Notes: generated by a model from the sequence alone, not told the origin. A stretch of DNA of 41,766 bases from Bacteroidaceae bacterium (GCA_017416735.1 JAFQBF010000041.1:1-41766), one strand, 5' to 3'; numbered from the stretch's first letter, positions 31,347 through 40,825 are shown. Numbers and translations are program-made.

Positions 31347-34300
31347 ATGAATTTCAGCAAGACCAACGAACAAGCTTTCGAAGCCTTGATAGAAAAGGCA
31401 CTCATAGGTACTACACGCGAAGAACGTGAGAATGCAGGGCAAACCGATGTAAATGCTCAGCAGCCTAATGAACATCAATATTATTGGGGGATACCCAAGG
31501 ATATGGATAAGAAATTTGCGTTGGACTTGCGTCGTTTATGGGCTTTTTTAGAATCTACACAACAAGAAGAACTTGATAAATATGCAGGCTCAGACTTTAA
31601 AGAAGAAGTAGCCAGACAAATAGCCAAGACTATCGAGACTTTCGGGGTAATACAAGTCTTAAAAAATCCGATAGAGATACAAAACATAAAACTTACATTA
31701 TTCTACCCGAAACCATCGGAAGCGGATAGCAAAGCTTCGTGGGAGAAATACAAACAAAACCAATTTTCGCTGACTCGACAACAGACTTTCTCGAAATTGC
31801 ATCCAGGAGAAGAATTGGATATGGTATTGTATGTGAATGGGATTCCTCTTTTCACCTTTGAACTGAAGAATCCATGGACACATCAGACGGCTCGAAAGGA
31901 TGGTATAGACCAATATAAGTCAGTCAAGAGAAATCCGAAGGAACCATTATTAAGCTTTGGACGCTGTTTGGCTCATTTTGTTGTGGACAAGAACGAAGTG
32001 TTCTTCACTACACAATTGGCCTTGGATAAAACTTATTTCATGCCTTTCAATCAAGGATTGCCCTACGGACAAGGAGCAGGGAATCCTGTAAATCCAGATG
32101 GAGGATACAAGACTGATTATATGTGGAAGAAAGTTCTACAAAAAGATAGTGTAGCAGATATAATCACGAATTATGTGCTCTTCGATTATGGTGAAGCTAA
32201 GACACAGAAAAAAGTGTCACACATTATAAAGAATGCGAAGAAACTGATCTTTCCTCGTTTCCATCAATTGGATGTAGTCAATTGTTTGGTGAGTGATGTG
32301 GCCCGTGTAGGTGTAGGTAAGACTTACTTGATAGAACATTCGGCAGGGTCTGGCAAATCAAATTCTCTGACATGGTTGGCTTTCAAGCTCATCAAGACAT
32401 GTCCTAAGTCGAATGAGGTCTTGCGCGCCAAAGCTGTGGATACACCTTTGTTCAATTCGGTTATTGTAGTGACAGACCGCAAATTATTGGATAAACAGAT
32501 TACAGGCAATATCAAAGCCTTTGGACAGAGCAACAATATTGTGGCTCATGCTGATTGTGCAGACAGTGGGAACAACAAGAATAGAACAGGATTAAGACAG
32601 CATATAGAGGATGGGAAACGTATTATTATCACTACAATACAGAAATTTCCATTTATGTGTGACGTGATAAGTGATGTGAGCGACCGCAACTTTGCAATTG
32701 TAATAGATGAGGCGCATAGCTCACAAACAGGTATAACCGCTGACAAAATGAATGCAACAGTCCAAAAAGGAGATGAAACCATTGATGAAACTGATGATTT
32801 CATTTTACAATTGATGAAAGACCGTAAAATGAGTAGCAATTGTTCCTACTTTGCTTTTACGGCTACTCCCAAGAAAGAAACTTTGGAACGTTTCGGAACC
32901 AAGCATACAGATGGGAAGTATTATCCCTATCACCTCTATAGTATGAAACAGGCGATAGAAGAAGGTTTCATTTTAGACGTGTTAACCAACTATACGACTT
33001 ACAAGAGTTATTATGAACTGGTAAAGAGTATTGATGAGAATCCACAATACAACAATAAAAAAGCTCAGAAGAAATTACGCAAGAAGGTTGAAAAAGAGCC
33101 CAAAACAATAGCAGCTAAGGCTGATATTATGTTGAGCCATTTTGATGCAAAAGTATATCGGAATCACAAGTTGAAAGGTAAAGCCAAAGCTATGGTGGTT
33201 ACTAAAGATATATATTGCGCTATTGAATACTATCATGCATTACAGAAGATAGCAAAAGACAAAAAATTATCATACGGTATCTTGATTGCTTTTTCTGGCA
33301 CTAAAAATATTAAAGGAAAAGAGTATTCAGAAACCAGTATAAATGGGTTCCCCGAATCACAAACCGCAAACGAGTTTGAAAAGGATGAGAATCGTATTTT
33401 GGTTGTAGCTAATAGATATTTGACAGGATTCGACCAACCTAAACTATGTGCCATGTATATTGACAAGCCGTTAGACGGTGTATTGGCTGTACAGGCTTTG
33501 TCACGTTTGAATCGCGCAGCTCCTGAATTGGGTAAACTTAGCGAAGACCTCTTTATTATAGACTTTTACAATACAACTGAAAGCATGAAGGAAGCTTTTA
33601 GTGATTTCTATACCATGACTACATTGTCTGGTGCAACAGACGTTAATATACTTCACCAATTGAAAACTACATTGTTGCAATTCGATGTATTTGACATGGA
33701 GGAAGTAGATGAATTTATGCAACTCTATATCCAAGGTGCTGATGCAAACTCGTGGGCACCTATTCTTGATGAAGCTGCACATCGGTTTAATGATGAAATA
33801 GAATGGTCGGAAAATGGTAAAGCGGATTTCAAAATGAAATGCAAGCAATTTGTACGGATTTATTCTCGTATGGCTGCTATCCTTGAATATGAAGTAATAG
33901 ATTGGGAAAAATTGTTTTGGTATCTTCGTTATTTAATACCTGACCTCCAAGTAGATTCAAGAGGTGAGGACTTAAAAGACATATTAGATGTTGTGGACCT
34001 TAATACTTACGGTTTGCGTCGAACAACGTTAAATGAAACAATAGAATTGGATGCTGAGGAAACAACGTTGAATCCGAATAAGCCAGTAATGGTAAGTGGA
34101 GGCCATGATGAAGGGAAAGACCCACTTGATCTGATTCTAAACGAGTTTAACAATCGATGGTTCAAAGGATGGGATGCAACACCTGATGAGCAAAAAGTCA
34201 AATTAATGAATGTGGCAAAAATTGTAGCAGAAGATAAAGACTATCAAGAATTGGTCATTGGGAATCCTGATCAACAGGCGGTAGATATTGCTATGGCTAT

Positions 34301-34694
34301 GATTATAGATAGAGCAGTGAGACAAATGCGTAAAAGTGATATGTCGTTATATAAAAGCTATCAGCAAAATGACGGATTCAAGGATGGATTCCGCAGGGTT
34401 GTTAACGAAATGTTAAGCAATACATATATAAAATTAATCCATATAGAGGATGACAAGGATGTTCGAGACCTTATTTATAACCGATTGATAATGAACTCAG
34501 ACACGACCGATTATCAACTTCAACGGGAGGTTATGGAAGAATATGGCGAACGTTATCCAGCTATGTCGATTTTGGATTGGCAAAAGATTATAAAAGATTA
34601 TACATTTATGGTACGTGATGCAAGTCGCCCTAAAGATTTTCAAAATAATGTAGGGATGGCCGCAGAGCCTCGAATTGATAAATTAGTAAAATAA
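31347..34694 (+). CDS. hsdR: Type I restriction endonuclease subunit R
   Basis: HsdR is the motor and nuclease subunit; it translocates unmodified DNA and cuts it. The 1115-residue protein has the N-terminal HSDR nuclease domain with ELK at 172-174 (LFTFELKNPW), then a superfamily-2 helicase: Walker A HSAGSGKSNSL (Lys337), DEAH box VIDEAHSSQTG (454-457), AFTATPKKETLERFG as motif III, and YLTGFDQPKLCAMYIDKPL with VQALSRLNR as late motifs. A C-terminal helical region (about 830-1115) would bind the methylase. Its length is typical. It is the last gene of the operon; no clear terminator follows. Confidence 0.95.
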   Translation: MNFSKTNEQAFEALIEKALIGTTREERENAGQTDVNAQQPNEHQYYWGIPKDMDKKFALDLRRLWAFLESTQQEELDKYAGSDFKEEVARQIAKTIETFGVIQVLKNPIEIQNIKLTLFYPKPSEADSKASWEKYKQNQFSLTRQQTFSKLHPGEELDMVLYVNGIPLFTFELKNPWTHQTARKDGIDQYKSVKRNPKEPLLSFGRCLAHFVVDKNEVFFTTQLALDKTYFMPFNQGLPYGQGAGNPVNPDGGYKTDYMWKKVLQKDSVADIITNYVLFDYGEAKTQKKVSHIIKNAKKLIFPRFHQLDVVNCLVSDVARVGVGKTYLIEHSAGSGKSNSLTWLAFKLIKTCPKSNEVLRAKAVDTPLFNSVIVVTDRKLLDKQITGNIKAFGQSNNIVAHADCADSGNNKNRTGLRQHIEDGKRIIITTIQKFPFMCDVISDVSDRNFAIVIDEAHSSQTGITADKMNATVQKGDETIDETDDFILQLMKDRKMSSNCSYFAFTATPKKETLERFGTKHTDGKYYPYHLYSMKQAIEEGFILDVLTNYTTYKSYYELVKSIDENPQYNNKKAQKKLRKKVEKEPKTIAAKADIMLSHFDAKVYRNHKLKGKAKAMVVTKDIYCAIEYYHALQKIAKDKKLSYGILIAFSGTKNIKGKEYSETSINGFPESQTANEFEKDENRILVVANRYLTGFDQPKLCAMYIDKPLDGVLAVQALSRLNRAAPELGKLSEDLFIIDFYNTTESMKEAFSDFYTMTTLSGATDVNILHQLKTTLLQFDVFDMEEVDEFMQLYIQGADANSWAPILDEAAHRFNDEIEWSENGKADFKMKCKQFVRIYSRMAAILEYEVIDWEKLFWYLRYLIPDLQVDSRGEDLKDILDVVDLNTYGLRRTTLNETIELDAEETTLNPNKPVMVSGGHDEGKDPLDLILNEFNNRWFKGWDATPDEQKVKLMNVAKIVAEDKDYQELVIGNPDQQAVDIAMAMIIDRAVRQMRKSDMSLYKSYQQNDGFKDGFRRVVNEMLSNTYIKLIHIEDDKDVRDLIYNRLIMNSDTTDYQLQREVMEEYGERYPAMSILDWQKIIKDYTFMVRDASRPKDFQNNVGMAAEPRIDKLVK

Positions 34695-35052
34695 TTAATC
34701 ATTCCATGAATGCTATATTCTTTTTGTTCTATAATTAGGAATAGTATTGTATAACGTTTCTATATAGCAAGAAACATCACTAATATTTATGTCTGAAAGA
34801 AATAGACGCCAACAGATGGGTACAATACCGTTTGATTAAAACTCTTGATTCTCATTTCCAAAAACAAGAATAGAAAGGCTGCTGGAAACGAGAATCGGAA
34901 GCGAGAATCGGAAGCGAGTCTTATTCCAAACCGAAAATCAACCAGTTACAAAAGGGTTGCTTTTTAAATAGGAAATGAGATGTTCACTGACTATAAATTC
35001 GCTCGCCAATGGCGACCAAATTAAAGAAAACCATTAAACAAGCAATAACACC
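34695..35052. other. hsdR-HU intergenic region
   Basis: This 358-bp gap shows no credible gene. It contains a 13-bp tandem repeat (34890-34915) and AT-rich stretches. No exact TAnnTTTG box was found before the HU gene. Since vapE and the HU gene read outward from the two ends, the restriction operon seems to lie between the original divergent pair, and this gap would hold the HU promoter. Confidence 0.5.
34890..34915 (+). repeat. Two tandem 13-bp repeats
   Basis: GAGAATCGGAAGC occurs twice in direct succession (34890-34902, 34903-34915), followed by a third GAG. It sits about 140 bp upstream of the HU gene and shares GGAAGC with the 22-bp repeat upstream of vapE, which may be chance. Confidence 0.85.
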
Positions 35053-35718
35053 ATGCCAGTAAAATATGATTTCTTCCTTACGCCACAGCCGAAGGAAAAG
35101 CAACAGAAAGTGAGATACCACGCACGTGTGGTGGTGGAGAGAACACTCGACAACAAGGACATCGCCACGGAGATTTCCAAACGATGCACCATCAACAAGG
35201 CGGAAGCGATGGCGGTGATGGACGAAATGGCGGAAATATTCCTCCAAAAATTAGGAGAAGGACACGCCATCAAGCTGGAAGGCATCGGCACCTTCCGCAT
35301 CAGCGCCAAAAGCCCTTCCGTGCGGGCTAAGAATGAAGTGCGGGCGGAAAGCATCAAGTTCGGCGGTGTGGTGTTCCGGGCAGAAAAGAAACTCCTGCGC
35401 CGGCTGAGCAACACCAAGTTTCAGAAAGTGATGTACTCGCAGACTTCACTCGAAGTGAGCGACATCGAACTGGACGGGTTGCTGACAATGCACTTCAAGG
35501 ACCATCCGTACATCACGACCAAGGAACTCCAGCTACTGAGCGGATTGAGCAACCACACCGCTCTGCGACGGTTGAAGCAACGGGTGCAGGAAGGACGGAT
35601 GACTCACCCCGGACACCGTTATTCGGCCTTCTATTTCCCCGTGCCGGGAAACTTCGGCATCAGCAGGGAAGAGAACACGGATGCGGCACCCCAACAGTCT
35701 GAGGATGAGAAAGTATGA
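35053..35718 (+). CDS. HU-family DNA-binding protein with C-terminal winged helix (HU-HIG type)
   Basis: The 221-residue protein has an HU/IHF-like domain at about 1-127 (EGIGTFRISAKSPSVRAK is the HU beta-arm region) and a C-terminal winged-helix-like domain at about 140-205 (TKELQLLSGLSNHTALRRLKQ). This fits the Bacteroidota HU-HIG group, HU domains fused to wHTH, Ig or glycine-rich tails. Such genes are frequent next to VapE/VirE-type genes in Bacteroides. It would bend DNA and could organise the repeat array or terminal ends. Its last bases and stop form part of the right terminal inverted repeat. Codon use is GC-richer than in the restriction operon. Confidence 0.88.
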   Translation: MPVKYDFFLTPQPKEKQQKVRYHARVVVERTLDNKDIATEISKRCTINKAEAMAVMDEMAEIFLQKLGEGHAIKLEGIGTFRISAKSPSVRAKNEVRAESIKFGGVVFRAEKKLLRRLSNTKFQKVMYSQTSLEVSDIELDGLLTMHFKDHPYITTKELQLLSGLSNHTALRRLKQRVQEGRMTHPGHRYSAFYFPVPGNFGISREENTDAAPQQSEDEKV

Positions 35719-35734
35719 CGCAAGTGATAAAGTG
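35713..35734 (+). repeat. Right terminal inverted repeat of the VapE-RM-HU block
   Basis: This 22-mer begins GTATGA, which includes the HU gene's TGA stop, and continues CGCAAGTGATAAAGTG. It matches the minus strand of 21942-21921 with three mismatches. No flanking target duplication was found by eye. Confidence 0.75.
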
Positions 35735-35773
35735 AAAGATATATTTTGTAATAGTTAGTAAAAGGTTAAATCT

Positions 35774-38341
35774 ATGAAAAAGTATGCAATTTACCCCCTC
35801 GTCTGTCTCTGCCTATGCTGGTTGCTTCCGGCTTGTGGCGACAGCGAAGAAGAATTTTCGGATTGGCTGACCCCTTCGGCCAGCAGTGAACAGGCTTTTA
35901 GCCAAGGTATTCATTTTGCGGATGGAGCATCAACTCAAACCGTTACTTTCGAGGCCGGAAATGACTGGACGGCTACCTTGGCGGGGACGGATGCCTCCAC
36001 CTGGTGTCGCATCAGTCCGGCCAAAGGCAATGCCGGGCAAAGCACTGTAAGCATTTCGGCGGCCCGGAACGAGACGGAGGAATCACGCACGGCTACGCTG
36101 ACTATCAGTGTGGGTACGCTGAACAAACAGCTTGACATCACCCAAGCACCCAAACCCTACGTGGTTCCCGAAGGACTGAGTTGGAAGCCCGAAGCACCCG
36201 ATGCCGACCAACCTGTCACCTTGACCTTCAAAGCCAATAGTAAGTCGGCTCTCTATGGATACACCGGCGACGTGTATGTACACATCGGTGTGGTGAGCGA
36301 CGGCGACTGGCTGTATGTACCTGCCGATTGGGACAAGAACACGGATAAGTGCAAGATGGCAAAGACGGAAGAAGCGAACGTATGGACGCTCACCCTCTCA
36401 CCCAGCATCCGCCAATGGTTCAACTCCGGCGAAACACCGGTGAACAAACTGGGCATCGTCATCCGAAATGCCGACGGCACGAAGAAAGGCATCGATTCCG
36501 ACTCATTCATCACCGTGACCGACTCGAAGTACAAAGGCTTCGAACCGGGAGAAATGAAGAAGGCCGCTCTGCCTGCCGGTGTGAAGGAAGGTATCAATAT
36601 CATCGACAACTCCACCGTGACCTTCGTGCTCTACGACAAGGATAAGAACGGAGAAAGCAAGGATTATGCTTACATCCTTGGCGACTTCAACAACTGGACA
36701 CTGGCCAACGACGAGACCAGCCAAATGAACCGTGACGATGCCGCCGGTTGTTGGTGGACCACCGTCGACGGACTGGACAGCTCGAAGGAATACGCCTTCC
36801 AATATTATATAGGCGACAAGGGAGGGGAAGCCATCCGCATCGGCGACCCGTATTGCGAAAAGATTCTGGACCCGAACAACGACAAGTACATCCCGGCATC
36901 GACCTACAGTGACGACATGACTTATCCAGACAAGGCCAAGGGCATCGTTTCAGTATTCCAAACCCAGGAGGACAGCTACACATGGAGCGACTTCACGCTG
37001 ACAGAACCCGAAAAGCTGGTGATTTATGAATTGCACTTGCGTGACTTTACCGCCACCGGTGACATACACGGAGCAATGGATAAGCTGGAATACCTGAAAG
37101 AAATGGGCGTGAATGCCATCGAATTGATGCCGACTCAGGAGTTTGACGGAAACGACAGCTGGGGCTACAATCCTTGCTACTTCTTTGCCATGGACAAGGC
37201 ATACGGAACAACGGAGGACTACAAGGATTTCATCGATGCTTGCCATAAAGAAGGCATCGCCGTGATTCTCGATGTGGTCTATAACCATGCCACCGGAAAC
37301 TTCCCGCATGCCAAGATGTACTGGGACAGCTCTGCCAACAAGACTGCACGGAACAACCCGTTCTTCAACGTAGATGCTCCACATCCGTACAGCGTATTCC
37401 ATGACTTCAACCACGAAAACGAATGGGTGCGTGCATACGTGAAGCGCAACCTCCAGTTCTTGCTCGAAGAATACAACCTTGACGGATTCCGCTTCGACCT
37501 GACCAAAGGCTTCACCCAGAAGTCATCTACCGAAAGCAATGCCTCGAACTACGATGCCAGCCGTGTAGCCATCCTGAAGGATTATCATGCTGCCATCCGT
37601 GAGGTGAAAGAAAATGCTTTCGTCATCTTGGAACACTTCTGCGATGAGAAGGAAGAAAAGGAACTGGCAACCGACGGTATGCACCTGTGGAGAAATATGA
37701 ACAATGCGTATTGCCAATCGGCTATGGGATGGAGTGAGAACAGTGCTTTCACCGGTATGTACACCGACACTCCCATGTGGGTAGGCTTTATGGAAAGCCA
37801 TGACGAAGAACGTATGGCCTACAAGCAAAGCCAGTGGGGCAACGGCACTTTGAAGACAGACCTTGCCACCCGCATGAAGCAGCTGGAAGCCAATACTGCC
37901 TTTACCCTGATGGTGCCGGGACCGAAAATGATTTGGCAGTTCGGCGAAATGGGCTATGATGTGACGATCGAAGAAAACGGACGCACCGGGCGCAAGCCAT
38001 TGCATTGGGAGTATTTGGACAATGAATACCGCAAGGCATTGCAAGACACATACGCCAAACTGTTGAAACTCCGCAACGACCATCCGGAACTGTTTGATGG
38101 TAGTGCGGCGTTGAGTTGGAAGGTAGGTGTATCTGATTGGACTAATGGCCGTTCATTACATTTAGAGTCTATCACCGGCAAGGAACTGGTCGTTCTTGGC
38201 AACTTCACGAATACAGAAACCACCGTTGCTTTCCCTGCCGAAACAGGCGAATGGACGGACTGGAAGAGCGGAGAAAAACAAGATGTCACCGCATCCGTGA
38301 AAGTTCCGGCGAACAGTTTTGTGATTTATACAAAGTTCTAA
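35774..38341 (+). CDS. Outer-membrane alpha-amylase-type lipoprotein (BACON, CBM, GH13)
   Basis: This is probably the surface enzyme that cuts starch for the Sus system, filling the role of SusG. The 855-residue lipoprotein has acylated Cys21 (LLPAC), a BACON domain (about 35-125, ending LDITQAPKP), a beta-sandwich domain (about 130-260), a CBM48-like domain (about 285-400, YILGDFNNW) and a GH13 barrel. Catalytic residues are Asp575 (LDGFRFDLTKG), Glu620 (FVILEHF) and Asp677 (MESHDEE). The pullulanase/isoamylase-like CBM48 layout differs from B. thetaiotaomicron SusG, so it is an analogue and not an orthologue. It starts 55 bp after the HU gene, and its own promoter is unclear (a near-match TATATTTTG lies at about 35741-35749). 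Confidence 0.88.
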   Translation: MKKYAIYPLVCLCLCWLLPACGDSEEEFSDWLTPSASSEQAFSQGIHFADGASTQTVTFEAGNDWTATLAGTDASTWCRISPAKGNAGQSTVSISAARNETEESRTATLTISVGTLNKQLDITQAPKPYVVPEGLSWKPEAPDADQPVTLTFKANSKSALYGYTGDVYVHIGVVSDGDWLYVPADWDKNTDKCKMAKTEEANVWTLTLSPSIRQWFNSGETPVNKLGIVIRNADGTKKGIDSDSFITVTDSKYKGFEPGEMKKAALPAGVKEGINIIDNSTVTFVLYDKDKNGESKDYAYILGDFNNWTLANDETSQMNRDDAAGCWWTTVDGLDSSKEYAFQYYIGDKGGEAIRIGDPYCEKILDPNNDKYIPASTYSDDMTYPDKAKGIVSVFQTQEDSYTWSDFTLTEPEKLVIYELHLRDFTATGDIHGAMDKLEYLKEMGVNAIELMPTQEFDGNDSWGYNPCYFFAMDKAYGTTEDYKDFIDACHKEGIAVILDVVYNHATGNFPHAKMYWDSSANKTARNNPFFNVDAPHPYSVFHDFNHENEWVRAYVKRNLQFLLEEYNLDGFRFDLTKGFTQKSSTESNASNYDASRVAILKDYHAAIREVKENAFVILEHFCDEKEEKELATDGMHLWRNMNNAYCQSAMGWSENSAFTGMYTDTPMWVGFMESHDEERMAYKQSQWGNGTLKTDLATRMKQLEANTAFTLMVPGPKMIWQFGEMGYDVTIEENGRTGRKPLHWEYLDNEYRKALQDTYAKLLKLRNDHPELFDGSAALSWKVGVSDWTNGRSLHLESITGKELVVLGNFTNTETTVAFPAETGEWTDWKSGEKQDVTASVKVPANSFVIYTKF

Positions 38342-38344
38342 ACT

Positions 38345-38373
38345 AAAAGTGGAGGGGGAACCCTCCACTTTTT
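38345..38373. terminator. Bidirectional terminator between the GH13 gene and the second regulator
   Basis: A perfect 12-bp stem (38345-38356 with 38361-38372) with a GGAA loop has A-runs on one side and T-runs on the other, so it can stop transcription from both convergent genes. It abuts the stop of the minus-strand gene. Confidence 0.92.
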
Positions 38374-40217
38374 CAATACATCCACCAATACATATCAAGC
38401 GTTTGCCCATTATCAAATAAATGTTCGTCCGCTTGAAGCAAACGTTTCTTCAAACGATTCTTTTGGACAGAAACCGATGAAGGCGAAGTAGCCGTCAGAA
38501 TGGCTATTTGTGAGACCGTAAAACGAAGTTTCAATAGAATGCAAAGTTGAATATCCACCTCTGTCAAATGAGGATATTGCGATTTAATCCGTTCCGTGAA
38601 ACGATTATAAACACGATTGGTGATGTCTGCCAACTTCTTCCATTCAGCTTCACCCAAGAACTTAGGCTTCTCCCGAAGCTTGCGCATCAACTCGTTGTTG
38701 TTGGCCAACTCAGCCGTCAGTTCCCTTTCCCTCTCTTCCAGCTGATGCATCCGGTTGGCATTGGCTCTCAGCTTTTCTATTTCCTCTTCCGAAGGCTGGT
38801 GCTTGTATTTCTCAATGCGCTGTTGCAGACCGATGTTTTCATTCCGGAGCGCTTCGGTATGACGTTGCAAGGCAAGAAGTGCAGCTTTTGATTCTTCCAA
38901 CTGCTCCTGTGCTTCCTGACCATCGGCCATCTGTGCCTGCAAATCGGCAATCATCTGTTCATTGTGACGGATGATTCCTTCATTCTTCTGTTGGATGAGA
39001 ATGAATCCGTTGATTTGTTCCTTGCTCTTCCGGAGCTTTCGGCGATAGAGATTAACAACAATGATGATGGACATTGCCAAAACGAATGCCACCAACAAGA
39101 CAAACATCAATGAAATCTGTGTGCGTTGCTGTTCTACAATCATCTCCAAGGCATCGGCAGTAAGCTGTTCATTTGAGTTCTTGAACTGACGGATATTTTT
39201 TCGTTCGTCCAATATCTTTTCATACAATAACACATTGTATTGCAGCATATCATTCAAGTCAAAATGACGATTACGGGTATAGTCAATCAATGCCTGATAA
39301 AGGGACAACATATTCTTGGTAGCCGGATTTTTAGGGTCAACGATTTGTGCCATTGAATCCGCCAAATTCAACGAATGTTGGGCAGCATCCAAATCTCCTA
39401 ATTTCAAATAGGATTCTATAATCGATTCATAACAAGCCAGCACAAGAAGATTATCATTCAAATGCAACCGTTCATTCTCCCCGATCAATCTTTGTGCCGT
39501 TTGAATCGCATCGCGATGAGTATTTAATGCATGCACCTGAGTTTCCATCATGTTCCGAAGAAAAAAGATGGCTTGTGCCGTATCCTTTTCCTGCATACTG
39601 AGTTCAGCAGCACGATTCATCCAATAAACAGCCGAATCATTTTTCTCCAAAGCCATGGCAAGCCCCAACGAATAGACCTCTACAGGCTTTTCTTTAATGG
39701 CTACCATCCGTCGGAAAATGTCAGTACACTTCGGATAATCCTGCCAAACGAAACGATACATCCTCCCCTGTTCCATCAACATTTCCTGCATCCAGAAAGT
39801 ATCTTTCAGTTCACTGGCCTTCTGAAGTCCTTTTTCATACACGGCAAAAGCCTCATCATGCTTTCCCAACCAACTTACATACCGGGCTTTCATCCAATAG
39901 GAAAGAAGTTTCCGAGTCGTATCCTGACTTGCCATGTAGCTATCCGCCAATGGGATGAGCAATGAATCTTCTACCATCGAAGTTCCCTTTTTGGCATGGA
40001 CATACCCCGATAACCAACCATACAACAAGCGGTCTTCCCCTTGCAGTTCCAAGGGTCTTTTCACTTGATTCAACAGTACTTTCAGACTATCTGTACTTTT
40101 ACCTACCTGCTCATCAGCCAAGCGAATCCAGTCACTGTTGGAATATTGCGGGCCACAAGAGAAAAAAGACGGGAGTACACATCCCAAAAGTAAAATGATA
40201 TATATTGATTTCCTCAT
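38373..40217 (-). CDS. TPR-transmembrane-HTH regulator, SusR-like layout
   Basis: With the ATG at 40217 the product has 614 residues: a signal or lipoprotein-like start (SFFSC, Cys21), a TPR-rich periplasmic region (about 25-350), one membrane segment (SLMFVLLVAFVLAMSIIIVV, about 365-385), a long coiled coil (about 390-510) and a C-terminal helix-turn-helix (RFTVSQIAILTATSPSSVSVQKNRL). This is the same architecture as the SusR-type gene at 8.4-10 kb, though the sequences are clearly different. The longer frame from 40268 is rejected because a -7 box (TACATTTG, 40239-40246 minus) lies inside it; ATG 40223 is an alternative. It converges on the GH13 gene and may respond to glucan or another signal. 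Confidence 0.78.
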   Translation of the reverse strand: MRKSIYIILLLGCVLPSFFSCGPQYSNSDWIRLADEQVGKSTDSLKVLLNQVKRPLELQGEDRLLYGWLSGYVHAKKGTSMVEDSLLIPLADSYMASQDTTRKLLSYWMKARYVSWLGKHDEAFAVYEKGLQKASELKDTFWMQEMLMEQGRMYRFVWQDYPKCTDIFRRMVAIKEKPVEVYSLGLAMALEKNDSAVYWMNRAAELSMQEKDTAQAIFFLRNMMETQVHALNTHRDAIQTAQRLIGENERLHLNDNLLVLACYESIIESYLKLGDLDAAQHSLNLADSMAQIVDPKNPATKNMLSLYQALIDYTRNRHFDLNDMLQYNVLLYEKILDERKNIRQFKNSNEQLTADALEMIVEQQRTQISLMFVLLVAFVLAMSIIIVVNLYRRKLRKSKEQINGFILIQQKNEGIIRHNEQMIADLQAQMADGQEAQEQLEESKAALLALQRHTEALRNENIGLQQRIEKYKHQPSEEEIEKLRANANRMHQLEERERELTAELANNNELMRKLREKPKFLGEAEWKKLADITNRVYNRFTERIKSQYPHLTEVDIQLCILLKLRFTVSQIAILTATSPSSVSVQKNRLKKRLLQADEHLFDNGQTLDMYWWMY

Positions 40218-40238
40218 GGTCATTCTGTTTTTGTTTTG

Positions 40239-40246
40239 CAAATGTA
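40239..40246 (-). promoter_or_regulatory. -7 box (TACATTTG) of the second regulator gene
   Basis: On the minus strand TACATTTG is an exact TAnnTTTG match, 16-22 bases before the two possible ATGs at 40223 and 40217. It fixes the start downstream of the longest frame. Confidence 0.6.
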
Positions 40247-40281
40247 ATTCAATTCCTCCGAATATCACCTATCCATACCAG

Positions 40282-40309
40282 AAAAAGGCTGCGGCAATCC
40301 ACCACAGCC
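40282..40309 (-). terminator. Terminator of the outer-membrane pseudogene
   Basis: On the minus strand GGCTGTGG (40309-40302) pairs with CCGCAGCC (40294-40287), one G-T pair, followed by CTTTTTC. It lies about 60 bases after the pseudogene stop. Confidence 0.7.
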
Positions 40310-40370
40310 CCAAACGGCTCAAGCATTATAAAAGGGAAAACAGTAAAACGCCGTTTATGTCTTTCTATCA

Positions 40371-40794
40371 TTACATCACCCCACTATCCGAGTCGCTATT
40401 GTTCATACGCTTGTTCTTGCTCTTGTAGTCACGACCGAAAGAAATGTTCCACGAAGCAGTAACAAGTACCATACGGGCCACATCGTCGATGTGGTATTCA
40501 TCCGTATATCCGGCTATTGGTTGAAACCTTGCAAATCTATATATAAGGTTTCGTAACCGATACTGGAAATCACCAAGCGATAGTCGCCAGCCGAAACCTT
40601 CGTCATACGAAAACTGCCCTTTTCATCGGAAGTTTCACCTTTTACGAGGGTAGAATCCGTTTGTTGAAGGACTACATTAGCGTATGGTAAAGGTTTGTGT
40701 GTTCATCCACTAACCGTCCACTGATACTTTGTGCCTTTGCACACGCTGCTATCATCAGAAAGCAACCGATTAAGATCATTCTAAAGTTTTTCAT
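40371..40794 (-). pseudogene. Outer-membrane beta-barrel (TonB-receptor-like) gene, internally deleted and frameshifted
   Basis: The minus-strand ATG at 40794 opens a signal peptide and CarboxypepD-regulatory-like domain (MKNFRMILIGCFLMIAACA, then QSISGRLVDE). A one-base frameshift follows, after which the frame continues KPLPYANVVLQQTDSTLVKG and ends QGFNQ-stop. Another frame then gives the C-terminus of an outer-membrane beta-barrel family protein: MVLVTASWNISFGRDYKSKN, ending SDSDSGVM-stop. The several hundred codons of barrel expected between these parts are gone. The promoter (TACCTTTG at 40826-40833 minus) and terminator look intact, so a short transcript may still be made. Confidence 0.85.
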
Positions 40795-40825
40795 AATGCT
40801 TTGTTTTTATTGTTTTCCGATGATG

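Noticed and set aside
35774..38341. Calling this gene susG
   Set aside because: It is a GH13 surface lipoprotein in about the right place, but the BACON-CBM48-pullulanase-like layout and larger size differ from SusG, so only the role is proposed.
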